Below are positions 59,501 through 64,000 of a DNA stretch of 64,000 bases, piece by piece. A program made the translations under genes and the position numbers. Each line of letters begins with the position of its first letter. Position 1 is the stretch's first letter. This stretch comes from Lithobates sylvaticus. Lineage: Eukaryota; Chordata; Amphibia; Anura; Ranidae. The notes below the pieces were generated by a model. That model was not told the DNA's origin. It saw nothing but the letters and a program-made list of their open reading frames with translations, and ran no database searches. The stretch is from positions 380,119,833 to 380,183,832 of the forward strand of contig CM053030.1 of assembly GCA_028564925.1 (NCBI GenBank). Direction: 5' to 3'.

Positions 59501-59945
59501 CTGAGGCAGGGCTAGGTGGATGGCCCTGGGAAACCCTGCTAACAGAGTCATCAAAATGCAGAAGAGACTGCTGCATGATTTGGGGCTCAGACTGATTGGC
59601 TGATTTGCAAGGGGGTGAGGTGAAAGACTGATGGACATCGGCTGCAGGGGCCAACTCTTAACTTTCATCAGGAGACTGGGTGGGAGACAATGTGAAGGAA
59701 CCGGAGGCACTGTCAGCAGCAACCCAATCTACTATCGCCTGTACTTGTCCTGGCCTCAACATTCGTACAGCCTCATTAGGCGTGCCAAAATACAGCTGCA
59801 GGCTCTGTCGCCTACTCGCACCTGCAGAAGGTGTTTCACTAGTGCGTGTAGCTGGCACAGATCGACCACGTCCTCTCCCTGCAACAGGAGCGCCACCAGC
59901 AGCACCACGACCCGGGCCACGTCCCCTTTTTGATGATCTCCTCAT
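56583..59945 (-). pseudogene. hAT transposase 2 with BED zinc finger, multiply broken
   Basis: The start ATG is at 59945, with an N-terminus (MRRSSKRGRGPGRGAA) rich in Arg and Gly. An acidic region follows, then a BED finger near 59060-58970 (VVCTLCNQSLKRG ... TRHLSAKHEMQW). The core has LTTDAWTSKHGQGRY, VVCDNGRNL, CLAHVLNLVV and VPTRWNST, then an acidic stretch, and finally LACPAASVLSECVFSMAGG and FIKMNQAWI. All three catalytic positions are kept. The reading frame has one stop near 59656, a shift near 59100, a shift near 58180 in a T/C run, a stop near 57526 and a shift just before 56930. It is older than transposase 1. Confidence 0.88.
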
Positions 59946-59989
59946 ATTTTCAAAATTTATGATCTCGCCCTAAATGGGTGTTTTTGTAT

Positions 59990-61750
59990 ATAGCAGAATA
60001 CACGTACGCGTAAAGCGTTTATGAAAACGCAGAAAATGCTATTGGGAAGAAAAAAAAACACTGCAAAATTTTATTTTTTTGCAATGTTTTTGCAATATCA
60101 GACTACACGGACAGTATCTACAGCGTTTATGAAAACGCAGAAAATGCTATTGGGAAGAAAAAAAACACTGCAAAATTTTATTTTTTTGCAATGTTTTTGC
60201 AATATCAGACTACACGGACAGTATCTACAGCGTTTATGAAAACGCAGAAAATGCTATTGGGAAGAAAAAAAAACACTGCAAAATTTAATTTTTTGCAATG
60301 TTTTTGCAATATCAGACTACACGGACAGTATCTACAGCGTTTATGAAAACGCAGAAAATGCTATTGGGAAGAAAAAAAAACACTGCAAATTTATTTTTTT
60401 TTTGCAATATCAGACTACACGGATAGTATGTAAAGCGTTTATGAAAACGCAGAAAATGCTATTGGGAAGAAAAAAAATACCGCAAAATTTTATTCTTTTG
60501 CAATGTTTTTTCAATATTTTCAGTACTTCCGGATCACCGGACAAAAAGACCAATACCAGGAACTAGGAAAATGTCTCACATTGATAGATGACTGGATGAC
60601 CACTAGCTCCCTCAAACTAAATGGATCAAAAACAGAATTACTGCTCCTCGAGGCAAACTCAAGGAAAAAGACGAAGACCCCTTGGACACCACCAACCATC
60701 TTGGGACAGACCATCCTTCCAAGCAACAAAGCCAAAAGCCTCGGAGTAATCTTTGATTCAGAGATGACAATGGAGGCACAAATAGGATCCGTAATCAGCG
60801 GATCCCACCATCTCCTTCGCATGCTACGCAGACTCATCCCCTTCATCCCGGAAAAGGAAATAGCGGTAGTAGTAGGAACGATCATCAATTCACGGCTCGA
60901 CTACGCAAACTCACTCTACATAGGATTACCGGATTACCAGATTGCGCGCCTTCAAATTGTCCAAAACACAGCAGCAAGAATAGTCACCGGAAAGAAACCC
61001 TGGGAATCCATCTCCCCATCCCTAAGGATGCTCCATTGGCTCAAGGTAAAAGACAGGATCACATTCAAGACCCTCTGCCTCACCCACAAATGTACACAAG
61101 GAAATGCGCCTCAATACCTTTGTGAGAAAATAGAAAAATACATACCGAATCGCAGACTTCGATCAACAAACCAAAATCGCCTTCTCATCCCCAAAGCCTG
61201 CTACAAATCGAAGGGAGAACGAAGATTCGCAGTACAGGGACCCCGGCTATGGAATGCTCTACCAAACAACATCCGCATGGAAGAAAACCATCAGGCCTTC
61301 AGGAAAAAACTCAAGACCCACCTCTTCTAATACATGGCATCCCAACATGAGCAGTCAAGCGCCTCGAGGCGATTCAGTTCGCAGTTGCAGCGCTATACAA
61401 ATCATTCATTCATTCATTCATTCAATATCAGACTACACGGACAGTATCTACAGCGTTTATGAAAACGCAGAAAATGCTATTGGGAAGAAAAAAAAACACT
61501 GCCAAATTTTATTTTTTTGCAATGTTTTTGCAATATCAGACTACACGGACAGTATCTACAGCATTTATGAAAACGCAGAAAATGCTATTGGGAAGAAAAA
61601 AAAACACTGCAAAATTATATTTTTTTGCAATGTTTTTGCAATATCAGACTACATGGACAGTATCTACAGCGTGTATGTAGGAACACGCAGAAAATGCTAT
61701 TGGGAAAAAAAAATAAAAAGCAAAATTCTATTTTTATGCAATGTTTTTCC
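59990..61750. repeat. 107-bp tandem array in the hAT 2 leader
   Basis: Units contain ATCAGACTACACGGACAGT, GCGTTTATGAAAACGCAGA and CTATTGGGAAGAAAAAAAAC. Matching points at 60099, 60206, 60313 and 60411 give periods of 107, 107 and 98. Three or four further units follow the L2 insertion (61413-61750), with the last more diverged. GCGTTTATGAAAACGC is a palindrome in each unit. On the transposase strand each unit reads TTTTTTTCTTCCCAATAG, acceptor-like. Confidence 0.92.
60517..61412 (+). mobile_element. L2-type LINE 3' portion with open C-terminal ORF
   Basis: The frame 60503-61330 is open for 275 codons. It encodes the end of a LINE-2 reverse transcriptase: LTLIDDWMTTSSLKLNGSKT (thumb), then KAKSLGVIFDSEMTMEAQI, NSRLDYANSLYIGLP, LQIVQNTAARIVTGKK, LHWLKVKDRITFKTL, and RRFAVQGPRLWNALPNNIR near the end. 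The stop is followed by AGCGCTATACAAATCATTCA and a TTCA microsatellite tail. The catalytic YADD part is upstream and absent. It inserted into the 107-bp array (CAATAT on both sides), so it is younger than hAT 2. Confidence 0.88.
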
Positions 61751-62109
61751 AATAGCAGAATACACACAGACTGTGGTGTATGTCTTAGTATATGCAGTGC
61801 AGTAATGTTGCACTGAGCTTGAAGGTAAAACGTTTAGATTTTGTCTGGCACTGGCCTCATGGCACTGTTACTGTGACTGTGCACTGCACCCCAGCCAGGG
61901 TACAATTGATTTAGGAATCTCTTCAATAATTATGTCTGCCTCTTTCTTTTGCAAAATAAAGAAACTCCCTCCCTACTCTAGCTATCTAGATCGCTCACTG
62001 ATCTAACTAATTAGAATAAAATTCCAGGAATGTGGACTGACTTTAGCACACTAACTCCTAAAATCTTCTATCTATCTGCAGCACAGGAACCTGCCTAACA
62101 GTGTGTGTC

Positions 62110-62215
62110 TAACAGAATGACGCTGTGTGCTGTGTGTGGGCTATATATAGAGGCTGGGTCACATGCTGCACTGGCCAATCACAGCCATGCCATTAGTAGG
62201 CATGGCTGTGATGGC
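62110..62215 (-). promoter_or_regulatory. Putative hAT 2 transposase promoter
   Basis: On the minus strand there is a CCAAT-type ATTGG at about 62175-62179. A TATA box CTATATATAG follows at 62141-62150, about 25 bp downstream. A 14-bp hairpin (ATCACAGCCATGCC with GGCATGGCTGTGAT, 62178-62213) overlaps the CCAAT side. Spacing is right for transcription towards the transposase. Confidence 0.45.
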
Positions 62216-62440
62216 TTCTAGGGCACACTAGTAAAACGATCATCCATTGGCTGGCCTAAAGCTGTGAAAAAGGCGCCAATACAGCGCCGAACACCGGACC
62301 CAAACCCGAACTTACAGCCAATAGTTCGGGTTCGGGTCCGGGTCCCGGACACCCAAAAGTCCGGTACGGACCCGAACTTTACAGTTCGGGTTCGCTCAAC
62401 CCTAGTATTGACCCTTCTTTTTCAAGTCCTCTGCAATTCC

Positions 62441-63786
62441 ATAGTGAGGTTGAAAAAAGACCATCCAGTTCAACCTGTGTGTTTGCGTCTATGTCAGTAT
62501 TGCATTGTATATCCCTGTATGTTGTGACCCTTAAGGTACCCATATAATCGTTTTTTGAAACTGAGTTTAAGGTTAAACTGCTTCTCTTCTAATTTTAGTG
62601 AATGACCGTGTGTCTTTTTAAATTTCTTTTCACAGAAACTTTTTTTTCTGTAAGCTAGGATCACCAGTACGGTATTTGTACATCAATATTATATCCCTTC
62701 TTGTGCCTCTTCTCTCCAGAGGGAATAAGTTCAAGGCTTGTAGTCTTTCTCCATTGCTGAGGTGCTCCAGTCCCTTTATCAGCTTTGTTGCTCTTCTCTG
62801 GACTCTCACCAGCAGATCCTTCCTGAGGACTGGTGCCCAGAACTGTATGGCACACTCAAGATGTGGCTGGACTAAAGCCTTGTAGAGTGGGAGAATTATC
62901 GTTTTATCTCTTGAGTAAATGCCCTTTTTATTGCATGCCAATATTTTGTTGGCTTTGCTAGCATTGCATGCCATTGCTGAACCTACTAGGACCCCCAGGT
63001 CCTTTTCCATTCTAGATTCCACAGAGGTTCCCCCCCTAGCGAGTAACTTGCGTTCATATTCTTGGCACCCAAATGCATTACCTTACATTTTTCATTATTA
63101 AACCTCATTTGCCATTAATTTGTTTAGGTCTTCTTGCAAGGTTTCCACATCCTGCGTAGGAGTTATTGCCCTGCTTAACTTTGTATTGTCTTCAAATACT
63201 GAGATTGAGCTTCTTATCCCATCCTCTAGATCGGTTATGAATAAATTAAACAGGATTGGTCCCAGGACAGCTCCTTGTGGGACCCCACTTTCCACACCAG
63301 ACCAATCTGAGTACTCACCATTTATCACCACCCTTTGGACTTTTCAATCCAGGTACTCACCCTATGGTCTATGCCGACAGACCTTTATACAGTAAAGGTT
63401 TGTGGGGAACTGTATCAAATGCCTTTGAAAAATCCAGATAGACCATATCCACAGGCCTTCCTTTATCTAGATGGCAGCTAACTTCTTCATAGAAAGTTAA
63501 AAGATTGGTCTGGCAAGAATGATTCTTCATGAAACCATGCTGATTACTACTAATAATACAGTTTTCATTACTCAGATCTTGTATATAGTCCCTTATTATT
63601 CCCTCCAATAGCTTGTAGACTATTGATGTTAGGCTAAATGGCCTGTAGTTCCCAGGGATATATCTCAGGCCTTTTTTGAATATTGGTGCCATGTTGGCTT
63701 TTCTGCAATCAGCTGGTACAATTCCAGTCAGTAAACTGTCCAAAAAAATTAGGAACAATGGTCTGGCTATCACTTGACTGAGTTCC
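62441..63786 (-). mobile_element. CR1 LINE, 3' half, inactive
   Basis: The minus strand encodes CR1 reverse-transcriptase blocks: LLTGIVPADCRKANMAPIFK, YRPFSLTSIVYKLLEGII, QHGFMKNHSCQTNLLTFYE, VDMVYLDFSKAFDTVPHK, then GVPQGAVLGPILFNLFITDL. The C-terminal part follows (EKDLGVLVGSAMACNASKA ... YKALVQPHLECAIQFWAPV ... QALNLFPLERRGTRRDIIL). The usual FADDTK active site reads FEDNTK here. The frame shifts near 63340 and stops near 63097. The 3' end at 62441 has the AACCTCACTAT tail shared with the SINE at 41549. A TTAA-type element truncates its 5' side. Confidence 0.9.
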
Positions 63787-64000
63787 TTAACCACTTGCCG
63801 ACCAGCTCACGCAGATATACTGAGGCAGGTCGGCTCTCCTGCATGAACCAGTCCGTGCAAAGATAGCGTGCTTGCACACGCGGGCCCGTGGGTTCCTTGG
63901 ACTCAATGTCGGCCGGCGACCCGCGATCACTGTGTACAGAGGCAGAACGGGGAACTGCCTATGTAAACAAGGGGATTCCCCGTTCTGCCTAATGACATGA
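63787..64000 (+). mobile_element. TTAA-type MITE, copy 7, left end, runs off the window
   Basis: TTAACCACTTGCCGACCAGC starts it, inserted in the CR1. A 15-bp perfect hairpin (63940-63954 with 63976-63990) has TGTAAACA in its loop. The right end lies beyond the window. Confidence 0.75.

Larger units (their letters stand above)
55583..62404 (-). mobile_element. hAT transposon 2, structurally complete, decayed gene
   Basis: The ends TAGAGTTGAGCGAAC (55583) and GTTCGCTCAACCCTA (62404) are inverted repeats with one mismatch, flanked by a perfect 8-bp duplication GTATTGAC (55575-55582 and 62405-62412). Subterminal GTTCGGGTTCGG repeats abound at both ends. The minus-strand order is promoter (62.1 kb), 107-bp tandem array (59.99-61.75 kb, holding an L2), transposase (56.58-59.95 kb), and a 3' region with a palindromic insert and a GGTGGATGTGGCGGTGTA repeat (56096-56155). 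It is a relative of hAT 1, with similar end sequence and protein layout, but clearly distinct. Confidence 0.92.

Overview
This is vertebrate nuclear DNA, most likely from an anuran, and I infer a true frog (Ranidae). It is AT-rich and intron/intergenic in character, with no operons and no ribosome-binding-site logic. It is packed with DNA transposons and short terminal-inverted-repeat (TIR) elements of types I associate with ranid genomes: elements bounded by TTAACCACTTGCCGAC or AAAGTGGATGTAAACCC, elements ending GTGAACCCAGCCTTA, and hAT elements starting TAGRGWTGAGC. The species call rests on repeat familiarity, not on a marker gene.

Host coding content is very small. Two + strand exons look real. 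One is at 11761-11858 (98 bp, good acceptor and GTAAGT donor). The other is a terminal exon at 15195-15325 with a stop codon, followed by a 3' UTR and an AATAAA at 15552. I do not recognise the protein. The splice phases of the two exons do not join directly, so an exon is probably missing between them. The interval between them holds a 674-bp hAT MITE and a 1.6-kb Tc1/mariner.

Layout. 1-11.7 kb: intergenic or intronic DNA with many MITEs, several nested. 11.7-15.6 kb: the host 3' exons. 16.2-25.7 kb: a TTAA-type (piggyBac-like) MITE, a fossil DIRS-like element with inverted ends, an L1-like LINE 3' end interrupted by a 1.18-kb TTA-flanked hairpin MITE, and a 31-bp minisatellite interrupted by an L2 LINE. 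25.7-38.7 kb: a TTAA-type element split by a 10.7-kb autonomous-type hAT transposon (26539-37240, perfect 8-bp target duplication). The hAT encodes a BED-finger transposase on the minus strand with only two frameshifts and has a 70-unit, 4.45-kb tandem array in its leader. 40.7-44 kb: a fossil Ty1/copia element dissected by MITEs and a tRNA-derived SINE. 44.1-49.2 kb: a 5.1-kb TTAA-type element containing a 1.1-kb palindrome. 51.3-54.2 kb: a hAT-derived MITE, in reverse orientation to the big hAT, holding a solo LTR with 5-bp target duplication. 54.2-55.6 kb: two Tc1 remnants and a Penelope-like fragment. 55.6-62.4 kb: a second, older hAT (6.8 kb, perfect 8-bp target duplication), again minus-strand, again with tandem repeats upstream of its transposase and an L2 inserted in them. 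62.4-64 kb: a CR1 LINE 3' half and the start of another TTAA-type element.

The points I would look at first are four. (1) The tandem array in the leader of the first hAT repeats a splice-acceptor-like sequence in nearly every unit. (2) The second hAT has the same layout with an unrelated repeat. (3) The TTAA-type MITE family carries a hairpin whose stem sequence differs in every copy but always pairs. (4) A 44-bp TAA-flanked element may be the smallest member of its family.
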